From Bradyrhizobium diazoefficiens (lineage in GTDB: Bacteria > Pseudomonadota > Alphaproteobacteria > Rhizobiales > Xanthobacteraceae): a stretch of 64,000 bases of DNA. Numbering within the stretch: the stretch's first letter is position 1; every line of letters begins with the position of its first letter. The notes under the pieces are model-generated. The model saw only the letters and a program-made list of their open reading frames with translations. It ran no database searches and had not been told where the DNA came from. The DNA is taken from contig NZ_CP067100.1 of the NCBI RefSeq assembly GCF_016616235.1, positions 6,941,001 through 7,005,000 on the forward strand, in the 5' to 3' direction. The position numbers were made by a program, and so were the translations under genes. Positions 1 through 8,503 of the stretch are shown here, piece after piece.

Positions 1-2233
1 CAGCATATGCGCCACGGCCGCGATCCTCGCGAATATCATGTGCAGACGCCGTGTCGATCAGGCCCGAGAGCATCTCCAGGCGCGACGGATCCGTCCATGC
101 CCAATTTCTGACAATCGACGCCAATGTCTCGTAGGCTTGAGGAATACCCGCCAGCAGCCCGCGCGACACGTGAGCCATAAACAGATCATAGTTCGCTTCG
201 AAGATCTTGTTTGACCAATCCTCCCGGGCCCAGTGAAGCGCTTCAATGAGACCGAGTGTCACCGAGCTCGAAAGACCTTCGCCGCCGGCGGCGATCGAGG
301 CCACTAGTTCCTCGGTCAATTGCTGCGCTCGCTCCACATTTCGATTCGGTTCCTTAGAATAAAGACGAACCAGTTGCAGCTTTGCCTCGGAGAGCGGAAC
401 TTCGCTTTCAAGCACCCGCTCGAACAACTTTGCCGCCTCGGCGCCATCCCCGATCGAGCGATGCAATTTTCCCCTGTGATGGATTATCTCGGCTCTTTGG
501 CGGGAATTGAGGCCAGGAGCGCGCTCGAGAATGTCAAATATCGATAGGCGTTCGCGGTACTTCCGCTTTGCCTCGGTAGAGCCCTCGATCTCGCGCTCGT
601 AACGAAACAGCGCTTCAACTGTTTCGATGACGAGCAACAGCTGCATGTCTCTTGTTGGCCCGGAAGCATCTCTTATAGCTCGGGCTAGGTCGTTTGGGTC
701 GGGCAGGGATGGCACGTCGGCATCGGCGGCCTCCCAGGCGAATATGAGAGCATACAAGTAGGCAGGCCGACGATCTCCTGCTGCAATTCTCGCTTCGAGT
801 GTTCTCCGATGCGTTGCCGCGACGGTTTGTAGGTTGTGCGTGTCGCCTCGACTCAGCGACGCTATGTATAGTTCGAGGGCGTCCTCAAGTTCAGCGGCTC
901 GGGCATCGCTGCACCAGCTGCCGCCACGAAGTGCGGCAAAAACGATCTCATGGAGCCTTAAGACGGAAGCTCTGTCTACTGCAGTGAGTGCGTTCAACTG
1001 AAGATTGCGGACGCCGACAGGCCTAATCGCGTATCTTAAGAACCCGGTGTCGCAAATCGGCTGGTCAGCCCAGGCAAATACCGCCAGCTCGCCTTCTAGG
1101 TTCGAACGCAGGCGACCGAGAATGCGCTCGTAGAGCCTGATATCTCCATCTGTAAACTTTCCGATCTCCTCGCAGTCAATTGCGATGTCGCGCCAACTCG
1201 TACCATTGGCCACGGCGGCGTTGATCAACGCCAGGCTCAGCGGATGGCCCCCTGCGGTCGCCAAAACTTTCTCGAAGATTGGTCGCGGGCATGGATCAAC
1301 GTCATCTGCTTCGAGGAGCGATTGGGACTCATTCTCAGTCAACAATGGTAGGCTGTAACTGTTTGACGCGACACGACGAGTGAGGATGATGTGCGAGCCT
1401 TGTCCGCACAGGTTCGACAATTGAGCCGGTTCAAGGTTTACCCTAGCGTCGTCAATGACAAGCAAACATCGCCTGTTGTTGAGAAGTCCAACGACATTGA
1501 GAGCGTCTCCCGCTCTTCTGATCGCGACGGCCGATAGGTCCTCGATCCGTTCGATCTGCGCACCGTCCAGCCAGATCGTTTGCACGTACTCGCTGCGGTG
1601 CGTCTCGACATAGGCCGCGGCGGCTTCAGATTTGCCGACCCCTCCCATACCCGAAATCGCGATGCATGGTGATCGTCCAAGGGCCTCGGCGATAGCAGCG
1701 TCGACGTCGGGCCTTTGGATGTGACGAGACCCGGGACGGGGAGCTCTGAGATCGAGTGCGTGTTCATCACGCACCGTTGCCAGCACCGGAATGAACTCGG
1801 ACAGGTCGTCGATCGCATCGTCGCTAACCATTAGCCGGTCAACGATCTCCTCCGCAATTCGTCTTGCATCAAGAACGTGCACACTTCGTCCATGACTTTT
1901 GTTCGCTTCGACGAAGGCATCGATGGAACCGATTGGGGCGACTTGAGACGAAACTAAGTAGATCTGCTTCGCAGACGGATGCCGGTGAGCAAGGTGGGCT
2001 AAGTCACTCATAGGTTTGTCGCCGGCAAAGTAGCCCTTATCGGTCGAGAACTCGGCCACTGTGCTGTCATTCAAAGCCGTAGCGTCCACCGTCCTGCCGA
2101 TAGGATTGCCTCTAACGCTGACGCCACGCTGCACCAGGGGAATGTCGAGTAACCGGGAGAGAAACCGGGTACCGAAGGTCTCAAAAAGAGGACCCGGTCC
2201 CATAGCTTCGATGTTTGGGACAAGCCGTTCCAT
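1..2233 (-). CDS. STAND/NB-ARC-type ATPase with TPR-like C-terminus (3' end beyond window)
   Basis: A continuous minus-strand frame runs from an ATG at 2233 to the window edge without a stop, giving about 744 residues. A Walker A motif, GMGGVGKS, lies near residues 195-202. A Walker B, CLLVIDDA, lies near 256. GGHPLSLAL near 328 matches the GLPL-type motif of NB-ARC ATPases. The rest is helical and TPR-like, as in sensor regions. The first ~135 residues (VDAT, then VAEFSTDKGYF, then an alpha/beta stretch) look like a small effector domain, perhaps PD-(D/E)XK or TIR-like; this is tentative. STAND proteins of this layout (effector, NTPase, repeats) include antiphage Avs proteins. An in-frame TGA lies about 16 codons upstream of a possible TTG start, so ATG 2233 or that TTG is the start. 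It is co-directional with the helicase operon upstream. The ATPase call is firm; the defence role is inferred. Confidence 0.85.
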   Translation of the reverse strand, partial: MERLVPNIEAMGPGPLFETFGTRFLSRLLDIPLVQRGVSVRGNPIGRTVDATALNDSTVAEFSTDKGYFAGDKPMSDLAHLAHRHPSAKQIYLVSSQVAPIGSIDAFVEANKSHGRSVHVLDARRIAEEIVDRLMVSDDAIDDLSEFIPVLATVRDEHALDLRAPRPGSRHIQRPDVDAAIAEALGRSPCIAISGMGGVGKSEAAAAYVETHRSEYVQTIWLDGAQIERIEDLSAVAIRRAGDALNVVGLLNNRRCLLVIDDARVNLEPAQLSNLCGQGSHIILTRRVASNSYSLPLLTENESQSLLEADDVDPCPRPIFEKVLATAGGHPLSLALINAAVANGTSWRDIAIDCEEIGKFTDGDIRLYERILGRLRSNLEGELAVFAWADQPICDTGFLRYAIRPVGVRNLQLNALTAVDRASVLRLHEIVFAALRGGSWCSDARAAELEDALELYIASLSRGDTHNLQTVAATHRRTLEARIAAGDRRPAYLYALIFAWEAADADVPSLPDPNDLARAIRDASGPTRDMQLLLVIETVEALFRYEREIEGSTEAKRKYRERLSIFDILERAPGLNSRQRAEIIHHRGKLHRSIGDGAEAAKLFERVLESEVPLSEAKLQLVRLYSKEPNRNVERAQQLTEELVASIAAGGEGLSSSVTLGLIEALHWAREDWSNKIFEANYDLFMAHVSRGLLAGIPQAYETLASIVRNWAWTDPSRLEMLSGLIDTASAHDIREDRGRGAYA

Positions 2234-2328
2234 GTGGGCCGCTCGCAGTAACCGGTTCAAGCTGAAATCCCAACGATTAATAGTCTGCTGAAGATACTCT
2301 CAATGTTGGTACCGTAATTGCCCTTGCG

Positions 2329-3696
2329 TCAGCCCGCCAGCTGACCGACGGTCGACGGAGCCAGTCCGTTCACCGCCGGGAAGACGCGCCCAGTACGGGC
2401 CAAGGCGGCCATAAGCGTCAGGTGAGCCCGCCACCCGCGATATTCGGGATCATGGTCGATCCCGAGCGCACGATCGCCCAATGGTGAGAAGCGCATCAAC
2501 TGTTGGCTAATGCCTTGACGGCCGAAAACCCAACACGCGATACGGTGCCTCGACAACATGACGCAAAGACGGCCCGCGTCTAGGTGAAACGCCGTTGCAT
2601 CTGCCCTCCCAGACAGGGGGTGATGCACGAACATGAATGGCCGCTCGATCCCCTGGAAACGGTTGGCCGTCTCGACAAACACGTCTGCCATCGCGGAGCC
2701 CAGCCGTTCGCGCACCGCGTTGACCTGGCTCACATGCGCGCAAACAACACCGATCTTGTCTGGCGTCACTTCCGAAACCCGACCGTCGTCGCTCATCCAT
2801 GCGCGCCGCCGCAGAAGCCTTGCAAGCGAGGCGACAAGCTCTTGCGCAAGGTCACCATCGGCCTCTCCCGTGATCTGTGCGGGCAGTTCGACCATGACAA
2901 TCGATGCTCCACTAGCGGCAGCGTCAAGCGCGGCGTCGAATGGCATGATCCCGGCAACGTCGAATCGGACCGACCGATCCTGACTCATGGCTCGGAACGG
3001 CATATCCGGATAAAATGCTGGCTGAATGAGGCGTACCGTATCGTCGTTGAGGCGGCGCGAGACCGGGAGGTCGAGCTGAAGCACGGAAGGATGACGTTTC
3101 ACCAATGCCGCTGGGCATGAGACCTGGGGACCGGCTGGATCGCAGCGCCAGCGCTCGATCTCGCAGTTGACGAAGGGGTCGATCTGGCCTGGGTCACCGA
3201 TTAGGACGTGACGCGGGGCGAGATTGGAGATCAGCTGGAATCGATAGTCAGGAAGTTGGAATGCCTCGTCGACGATCTGCAAGTCAAAGCACGGCTCGGT
3301 AGTTTGAATCCATGACCATTTGGCCGCGTTGCCGATCGTTATCGACGGGTGCTGCGGCAGGCTCGGCACATCATGCACCACCACCAAATTCGGCAAACTC
3401 GCCACGTCGGCCGGCAGGCTTAAGCCTCGCCGGGCAAACAAGTGAATAGGCAACGACTGCGCATTTCGGGCGAGCCGGCGCGTCAGATCGAAGGCCTGCT
3501 CGTTGGTCTGTGTCACAATCATGCAGCGCTGATCGAGCATGGTGGAGCTCTGCAGGGCAACGCGCTGGGCGACGCCCGTCTTACCTGCGCCAGGAGGCGA
3601 ACGCAGCACCAACGCGGGGACACCCTGCCATTGACTGGCGAGCACTTGCTCAAGGGCGGCGTTGGCGGCAGCTTGAGGATCGGAGGCGTCCGTCAT
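2329..3696 (-). CDS. SF1 (UPF1/AAA_12-like) helicase, last gene of four-gene operon
   Basis: 455-aa P-loop helicase. Motif I SPPGAGKT is at residues 33-40 and motif II VDEAFQ near 140. IGDPGQ (motif III) lies near 165, and VETANRFQGIER and VMLSRHR near the C-terminus match SF1 motifs V and VI. It probably translocates on nucleic acid. The start ATG at 3696 overlaps the upstream stop as ATGA and has GGAGAG just before it; a longer reading to 3783 would run into the upstream gene. It is smaller than typical UPF1-like helicases and lacks the fused nuclease seen in some bacterial members. The nuclease here is a separate gene two positions upstream, consistent with a split nuclease-helicase machine. 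Its exact substrate is unknown. Confidence 0.85.
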   Translation of the reverse strand: MTDASDPQAAANAALEQVLASQWQGVPALVLRSPPGAGKTGVAQRVALQSSTMLDQRCMIVTQTNEQAFDLTRRLARNAQSLPIHLFARRGLSLPADVASLPNLVVVHDVPSLPQHPSITIGNAAKWSWIQTTEPCFDLQIVDEAFQLPDYRFQLISNLAPRHVLIGDPGQIDPFVNCEIERWRCDPAGPQVSCPAALVKRHPSVLQLDLPVSRRLNDDTVRLIQPAFYPDMPFRAMSQDRSVRFDVAGIMPFDAALDAAASGASIVMVELPAQITGEADGDLAQELVASLARLLRRRAWMSDDGRVSEVTPDKIGVVCAHVSQVNAVRERLGSAMADVFVETANRFQGIERPFMFVHHPLSGRADATAFHLDAGRLCVMLSRHRIACWVFGRQGISQQLMRFSPLGDRALGIDHDPEYRGWRAHLTLMAALARTGRVFPAVNGLAPSTVGQLAG

Positions 3697-5135
3697 GCAA
3701 GCCTCTCCACCGCGGCGAGCAGATCTGCAGGCATCGGCCGGCCAACCGGCGCCGCTGGCGGTGTTATGTCGCTGTGCGTCCAAGGCACGTTGGCGAGGCG
3801 CACACTCATCTGAGCGAGCTCATTGCCGATCTCCTGCCAGTTGGGCGCCTTGGGACCAAAGTCGAGCGTAGTGCCAAGCGACATGCGTTTCGCCGCGTTC
3901 TTACCTACGAGCACCCTGCCAGTGACCCAGGTGAAGGGGCCACGCCGCTCCGCACCGTCGACGCGCAACGACATCTTCGGATCATCCAGCGTCCACAGTT
4001 CGTCGCCGGCGCGAAGGTGAAGGCTGTCCTGATGGCTCGACAGAACGAAATCATACTCGAAGAGGCGTGCGCGAACTTTCTGTTGACGAATGTCGACGAT
4101 CTGCGCGCGGAGCACGGTGCCGCTGACAACCCCCTTTTCGCGCGCAGCCCGATCATGGCGAAGCATGCCCGCTTCCAGGTTCGACTCGGCGCGCTCGCGG
4201 GCGACGATCTTCATGGCGCCGGCCTTCGGCTTGTCATGATACGGCAGAAGATAGCCCTGATCGCGCGCCAGCATGAAGCGTTCGAACTCTTGTGCCTCTT
4301 GGTCCGCCAGCGCATCAAGCGCAGGATTGGGCTGCCAGCGTGGCGCCGTCAGCAGTGACATCGCGCGTTGGGTAGCTGCATAGATTGGGCGAATCACACC
4401 TTCGAGCAACTGCTGAATGCGCGCATGATAGAATGAGAGAACGGCTTCACTCTCGCCGGCAGAACGAGCCCGATTATAGTCTTGAATGGCGGGGTGAAGC
4501 GACGTGCGGTCGAAGCGCGGATCGGTCTTCTCCGCCATCGGCTGTGCCTCCGCGGTCGCGACGGCCGCAAAAATATCGCGCCCTGCGGGCGGCTCAATCC
4601 ACGTCAGGAGCGAGCCGAGATGCTCGTCCTCGGCTTCCTGCTGGCCAGTCGCAAAGTGCGCGCGGAGTGCTTTAGTAGCAGCAATTAGGACCTGCTGCCC
4701 GGCCACAGGCGATCGCTCGCCCGCATAGGTCCATAAAGTTCCGAGCCGTTTGATATCGTCTTCATCAGTAAAGCGCAGACGATCGGCAAGTGTGTCGAGA
4801 TGCCCGAGGGCGCCGGAGGAAGACACCCAAATCTGCGGAAAGGTCCCGGCTGCACGGCACTCGGCATAATAGCTCTCGAACAAGGGCAACAGCCAGCGTA
4901 GCAGACCATATTGATCGTCACGACGACGAGGATCGGCGACGACGTTAATCTCGGGCGAATAGCCGAAACGGCCAAGCGCTGTAGCATGCACGGAGGTGTC
5001 CTCGCCGGCCATGGCGAGCAGCGTCAGGATGCGCGCATGAGGTTGGATTACGAGTTGGCGCTGCGCGACAATCGGCACGGCTTGGCCTCGCTGGAGTGCC
5101 CGCAAGCGGCCTGCTACATGGACAAGGTCAGCCAT
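3693..5135 (-). CDS. unknown 480-aa protein coupled between nuclease and helicase genes
   Basis: I do not recognise a family. The start ATG at 5135 overlaps the nuclease stop by 8 bases (ATGGCTGA), and the stop overlaps the helicase start by 4 bases, so translation is coupled on both sides. A longer ATG at 5594 would overlap most of the nuclease gene and is rejected. The N-terminal half is helical (LLRWLLPLFESYYAE). Residues ~370-440 are rich in predicted beta strands with alternating hydrophobics (FEYDFVLSSHQDSLHLRAGD) and could be an OB- or SH3-like barrel. No nuclease or ATPase motif is visible. It is probably a structural or nucleic-acid-binding subunit, by context only. Confidence 0.8.
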   Translation of the reverse strand: MADLVHVAGRLRALQRGQAVPIVAQRQLVIQPHARILTLLAMAGEDTSVHATALGRFGYSPEINVVADPRRRDDQYGLLRWLLPLFESYYAECRAAGTFPQIWVSSSGALGHLDTLADRLRFTDEDDIKRLGTLWTYAGERSPVAGQQVLIAATKALRAHFATGQQEAEDEHLGSLLTWIEPPAGRDIFAAVATAEAQPMAEKTDPRFDRTSLHPAIQDYNRARSAGESEAVLSFYHARIQQLLEGVIRPIYAATQRAMSLLTAPRWQPNPALDALADQEAQEFERFMLARDQGYLLPYHDKPKAGAMKIVARERAESNLEAGMLRHDRAAREKGVVSGTVLRAQIVDIRQQKVRARLFEYDFVLSSHQDSLHLRAGDELWTLDDPKMSLRVDGAERRGPFTWVTGRVLVGKNAAKRMSLGTTLDFGPKAPNWQEIGNELAQMSVRLANVPWTHSDITPPAAPVGRPMPADLLAAVERLA

Positions 5136-6234
5136 TCGCAATCCGATCGAGTAAGAGGGCCGCGGCGCGAAGCTCGGCTCCAAGAGCAGCCTCTGCGTGG
5201 TTTTCAGGCGGTCGGCCACGCCCATCCAGCAAGTCGAGCGCGCGCGTGATCGAGCCCGCCGCGGCAAGCTGCTCGGCAGCAGCGTCGCCCAGGATGATTG
5301 GTTGACCGGCGGCGAGCGCTTGAGCGCGACAGTGCTCCCACAAGGCACAATGTTCTTTGCAGTTAGACCGGTAGTTATTGGGAATCTGGTCGATGACGTC
5401 GCGGCTCGCGAAATTGGCGCCCGCCGGCACCAAGCGTTCGACCTCATCGAGGTCGGCGGGCGCGGCCGAGAGCGCTCGTACAAGCGATGCCATTTCGGAC
5501 TCAGCTCGCATGGAGGCAAACAGCCGCGGCACGAACGAACCGGGAGCTCGAAGCACCATATCGATACGATCACCGGCTCGATCCGGATCATCATTGCGGC
5601 TTTCGAGGTGCTGACGCAAAGCGAGCGTCCCCACCGCCCCTTCCCGGCACGCGGATCTTATGTGGGCCTTGTCAGTCTTGCCGCCGCGATCTGCGTAGGA
5701 CTTTATAACGCCGATGCGGTAGGAAACCGCGTCATCGCTCGCGACCATATAGTCGAGTTCGATAGCGTGTGTGACTCCGACCAGCGCGAGCGGCAGCCGA
5801 GGATTGAGAATAAGATTCGGGGCAAGTGGATTGCCCGAATGCTTTATGTCCAGAAGGCGCTGGGTTTCGAGTTCCCGCCGCTGGCGGGCGAGCACCCCGT
5901 CACCAGGCGCATGATCGGCCACCGATGAGATCTTGACCTCGGTCGGCCCAAGGTGCCCCTTGTCGCGATAGGCGGTCAGGAGCGAGGTCCCGCCGTTCTC
6001 CAGCAGGCGGCGCTCATAGGCTTGGCTGAGCGTCATCGCGAACGGCGACATGATGTCGGGTTCAGTGCGCAGTACGTGTTTGGCAATCTCGGTCGGCGTG
6101 AGCCCTGCGATGACAATCGCGCGCAGCCGAGTGCAGCCGGCGTTGCGCGCCACGCTCTCAATGCCGCGCGCGCCAACCTCCACGGCCGGGATACCGCCAC
6201 GCAGACGGGAAAGGCGCGCATTGGCTGGAGTCAC
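5128..6234 (-). CDS. Cas4/RecB-family-like Fe-S nuclease
   Basis: 368 aa, started by GTG at 6234 overlapping the upstream TGA as GTGA. IELDYMV followed by YRIGVIKSYADRGGKTD (about residues 158-182) resembles the core D...(D/E)xK strand pair of RecB-type PD-(D/E)XK nucleases. A cysteine near residue 34 plus a C-terminal C-x3-C-x5-C cluster (CKEHCALWEHC, near 289-299) matches the four-cysteine iron-sulfur signature of Cas4 and AddB proteins. One oddity: the position usually holding the acidic residue before xK is Val (GVIK), so catalysis could use another residue or be lost. Together with the helicase two genes downstream it suggests a DNA end-processing or degrading complex. The family-level call is inference from motifs. 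Confidence 0.75.
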   Translation of the reverse strand: MTPANARLSRLRGGIPAVEVGARGIESVARNAGCTRLRAIVIAGLTPTEIAKHVLRTEPDIMSPFAMTLSQAYERRLLENGGTSLLTAYRDKGHLGPTEVKISSVADHAPGDGVLARQRRELETQRLLDIKHSGNPLAPNLILNPRLPLALVGVTHAIELDYMVASDDAVSYRIGVIKSYADRGGKTDKAHIRSACREGAVGTLALRQHLESRNDDPDRAGDRIDMVLRAPGSFVPRLFASMRAESEMASLVRALSAAPADLDEVERLVPAGANFASRDVIDQIPNNYRSNCKEHCALWEHCRAQALAAGQPIILGDAAAEQLAAAGSITRALDLLDGRGRPPENHAEAALGAELRAAALLLDRIANG

Positions 6235-7070
6235 CTGATCGCCCTTTCGGCTGCCTTTGTGTCGACCATGACAGGACGACCCCAAAGCTTGAAAGAGGCG
6301 GCACTCGACGAGAGCCGGGCAGCAGCGGACTGTCGCTCGGCGAAATCGGCTTCGTCGAGCATCTTCAGTTCGGCCTGCGCAGCGTCGGTCACACGCTTTG
6401 GATCGATCGGCTGACCCGTGTCACTGGCGCCCGGGATTGATCGCGCGAACGAGAACAGCAGCCGCTCAACGCCCTTTGCCTCGGCCGCCCCGACGTCGCG
6501 AAGATGAGCCAATCGATGCGCGAGATTGGTTGCGATTCGTAGATTGTCGGTACGCATGCTACGCGAGCCGATAATTCGGCGCTCGAGAGCCCAGGTGGAA
6601 CTCGTGAGCAGCCTTGGAATAGCGGTAAGCTCGGCGGCGCTGATTGCGGGCAAGATCCAGGCGGGGCGCGCTGCAAGGTTGCGCCGCGCAGCATTTTCCT
6701 CATCACGCCGGAGGCTGGCGAAGCGCGAAGGCGAAGGCCGATTGCCGGTGAGCGCCGCTGTCAAATCCGCAATGAGCGCTGGCGCGGCTGGAACACCCAG
6801 ATCGTCGAGCGCATCAAGCGCTAGCTCGCGAAGGGGTTTGGCAGGCTTGCTCGATCGGGGCGTTGCGATATCGCGCGCTTCGAGTTCACTAAAACGCAGG
6901 GCGTCTGAGAGACGCTGATATTCCGCAGACAGCTCGGTGATTTTGGCCTGGGCACGCTCCCGGCCAACCGCATCTCTCGCGCCCAAAGCCTTGGTCAGCT
7001 CGGCATATGCCTCCTGCTGCCGATTGGCATTGCGGGCGAGTTGTTCAGTTAGGGTCAGGGCGCGAGGCAT
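6231..7070 (-). CDS. coiled-coil plus winged-helix protein, first gene of the helicase-nuclease operon
   Basis: 279 aa from ATG 7070, preceded by a good ribosome site (TAGGAGCC). Residues ~5-65 form a heptad-like coiled coil (EAYAELTKALGARD, then AKITELSAEYQRLSDAL). Residues ~75-135 read as a winged helix: LRELALDALDDLGVPAAPAL, then the basic SRFASLRRDEENAARR. The C-terminal part is helical. It may bind DNA as a regulator, perhaps at the 20-bp repeats just upstream, or be the recognition subunit of the complex. A longer ATG at 7091 would lie inside the repeat array. Its stop overlaps the nuclease start. Confidence 0.75.
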   Translation of the reverse strand: MPRALTLTEQLARNANRQQEAYAELTKALGARDAVGRERAQAKITELSAEYQRLSDALRFSELEARDIATPRSSKPAKPLRELALDALDDLGVPAAPALIADLTAALTGNRPSPSRFASLRRDEENAARRNLAARPAWILPAISAAELTAIPRLLTSSTWALERRIIGSRSMRTDNLRIATNLAHRLAHLRDVGAAEAKGVERLLFSFARSIPGASDTGQPIDPKRVTDAAQAELKMLDEADFAERQSAAARLSSSAASFKLWGRPVMVDTKAAERAIR

Positions 7071-7085
7071 GGCTCCTATATAGCG

Positions 7086-7145
7086 CTCCACGCTTTTCCA
7101 TGCAACACCACGCTTATCCTTGTATCTCCACGTATCTAAGTAACT
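7086..7145. repeat. three 20-bp-period direct repeats upstream of the helicase-nuclease operon
   Basis: CCACGC, CCACGC and CCACGT occur at 7088, 7108 and 7128, exactly 20 bp apart. The first two units share CCACGCTTWTCCWTG; the third keeps only the first half. They sit 16-75 bp upstream of the operon's start at 7070, overlapping where a promoter must lie. A spacing of about two helical turns places the sites on one DNA face, as expected for cooperative binding by a regulator. The candidate binder is the winged-helix protein of this operon or the divergent antitoxin. Confidence 0.7.
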
Positions 7146-7246
7146 GATTCTTCAACGAATCTTTCCTCGTAGCGAATTACTGGACGAGGGTTGAGCCCGA
7201 AAGGCTTGCTTGGCCAACGGAAGTTACCCCATGCGCTATTGCATAT

Positions 7247-7273
7247 TCTGCCTAACTTGCCTATTTTGCCTTG
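7247..7273. promoter_or_regulatory. three tandem 9-bp repeats before the antitoxin gene
   Basis: TGCCTA, TGCCTA and TGCCTT begin at 7249, 7258 and 7267, a strict 9-bp period (unit close to TTGCCTATT). The array ends about 13 bases before the antitoxin ATG at 7287. Antitoxins of RES systems commonly autoregulate their operon, so this is a likely operator; the binding itself is inferred. Confidence 0.6.
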
Positions 7274-7286
7274 CAGAGGATATTCC

Positions 7287-7907
7287 ATGAGCACTTCTAA
7301 ACAGGCGCAGCCAGCTAAAGCCGCTTTGACCAAGGCCATCGAGAGTAAGGTCGAGCAGATGGACATGGCGGGCCTGCTTGAGCTCGCCGTGACCTTAAAC
7401 GTCCCGGTACCGCCATCGGCAAATACGGCTCGTGGACGCGAGCGAAAGCCCTTGGCGCGACCATCTAATCGGAAAGACCGAGTCCTACAAGGCAGTGGAA
7501 TCGGTCCAGTCGTATCGGCAACAGAAGGCGGTCGGTTACTCGATGCCATTACAACGGATGACAAGTCTGCAGACTGGGTCGAGAGCGATCTTCTTGGTGC
7601 AGGAGAGTTGGTCAATCGACTAAATATCTCGCGTGGGACGCTCGATAACTGGCGAAAGGCGAATAAGATAATTGCTTTGCGGAAGGGGCTTCGCAACTTC
7701 CTATACCCACTTCGGCAGTTTGAGCGGCGAAGGCCCGTTGAAGGTCTCGACGTGATCGCACCATTCTTCACGTCACCTGAAGAGACATGGGAATGGCTGG
7801 TTTCCCCCAACCGGATGACGAACGGCAAGCCACCGATCGACAAGCTACGTGATGGTGATCTCCCGCTTGTCAAGAGCGCGGCGGAAGGCGCATTTGACTA
7901 CGCGTGA
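7287..7907 (+). CDS. antitoxin of RES/Xre (MbcA/ParS) type
   Basis: 206 aa. The start ATG at 7287 follows AGAGG at suitable spacing; an upstream GTG-type start at 7191 would cover the repeat operator. Residues ~110-140 hold a helix-turn-helix-like stretch (GELVNRLNISRGTLDNWRKA). The C-terminal ~60 residues (FTSPEETWEWLVSPNRMTNG through DLPLVKSAAEGAFDY) match the MbcA/ParS/Xre toxin-binding domain (DUF2384). It should neutralise the RES protein encoded directly downstream and repress its own promoter. Its stop overlaps the toxin start (GTGA). The N-terminal 100 residues are not recognised and may be disordered. Confidence 0.88.
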   Translation: MSTSKQAQPAKAALTKAIESKVEQMDMAGLLELAVTLNVPVPPSANTARGRERKPLARPSNRKDRVLQGSGIGPVVSATEGGRLLDAITTDDKSADWVESDLLGAGELVNRLNISRGTLDNWRKANKIIALRKGLRNFLYPLRQFERRRPVEGLDVIAPFFTSPEETWEWLVSPNRMTNGKPPIDKLRDGDLPLVKSAAEGAFDYA

Positions 7908-8503
7908 AAATCGTCATTTCCAAACTTCGCGCGCGAGTCATCGAGACCCGCATCGCCGACTGGCCGCGCATTCTCCCCAGCCGACACCGCTCGACGCCTG
8001 CCAACGCAGGTTTCGGATCGAGTCGCTTCTCAAGCCCGTCAGGAGCGTTCCGGGTGCTATACGCTGCCGACAATTTCCCGACTGCGTTCGCGGAGGCCGT
8101 AGTGAGGGACCGCTTTGAGGGCAAGACAAAACGCTTTCTCTATCGGCCTCACCTCGAACAGTTGTGCGTGACCTCGATCAGTTCTAGCCGAGAGTTGGTG
8201 CTGCTCGACCTGCGCGGGGGCGGCGCGTACGAAGTCGGGATCGACACCGATGCCAATCGCGCACGCGCACATGGCGCCGGCCAGGCCCTGTCCGAAGCAG
8301 TTTACGCCGAGATGAATGACATTGATGGCATTCTTTTTAATTCGCGCCTAACGACTGGCGACTGCGTGGCGATCTATGATCGCGGCCTTTCCGCGCTTTC
8401 GGGCACACCACCGGTAGCCCTGCTCCAGGCAGCGCTGTTGCCCACCGAGCTTACCCGGCTTGACATCACAGTTCGCCGCAAGCGCGGATACGCGACGCCA
8501 TGA
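7904..8503 (+). CDS. RES-domain toxin
   Basis: 199 aa, GTG start at 7904 overlapping the antitoxin stop by 4 bases. SSRFSSPSGAFRVLYAADN with a following Glu (AFAEAVVRDRF) is the conserved R...Y...E core of the RES domain. Known RES toxins such as MbcT and ParT act as NAD+ phosphorylases or ADP-ribosyltransferases and halt growth by NAD depletion or target modification. A later FNSRLTTGDCVAIYD segment also fits the family. It is coupled downstream to a DNA methyltransferase gene by a 4-base ATGA overlap, which is unusual for this toxin-antitoxin type. Confidence 0.9.
   Translation: MKIVISKLRARVIETRIADWPRILPSRHRSTPANAGFGSSRFSSPSGAFRVLYAADNFPTAFAEAVVRDRFEGKTKRFLYRPHLEQLCVTSISSSRELVLLDLRGGGAYEVGIDTDANRARAHGAGQALSEAVYAEMNDIDGILFNSRLTTGDCVAIYDRGLSALSGTPPVALLQAALLPTELTRLDITVRRKRGYATP

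Noticed and set aside
1438..1818. 126-aa minus-strand reading frame inside the STAND gene
   Set aside because: It is in a different phase from the continuous 744-codon frame that carries Walker A and B motifs.
2584..3120. Plus-strand 178-aa frame opposite the helicase gene
   Set aside because: Antisense shadow; the minus strand has all helicase motifs and coupled ends.
7086..7145. Possible CRISPR array
   Set aside because: Only three short units with a 20-bp period and no unique spacers between them.
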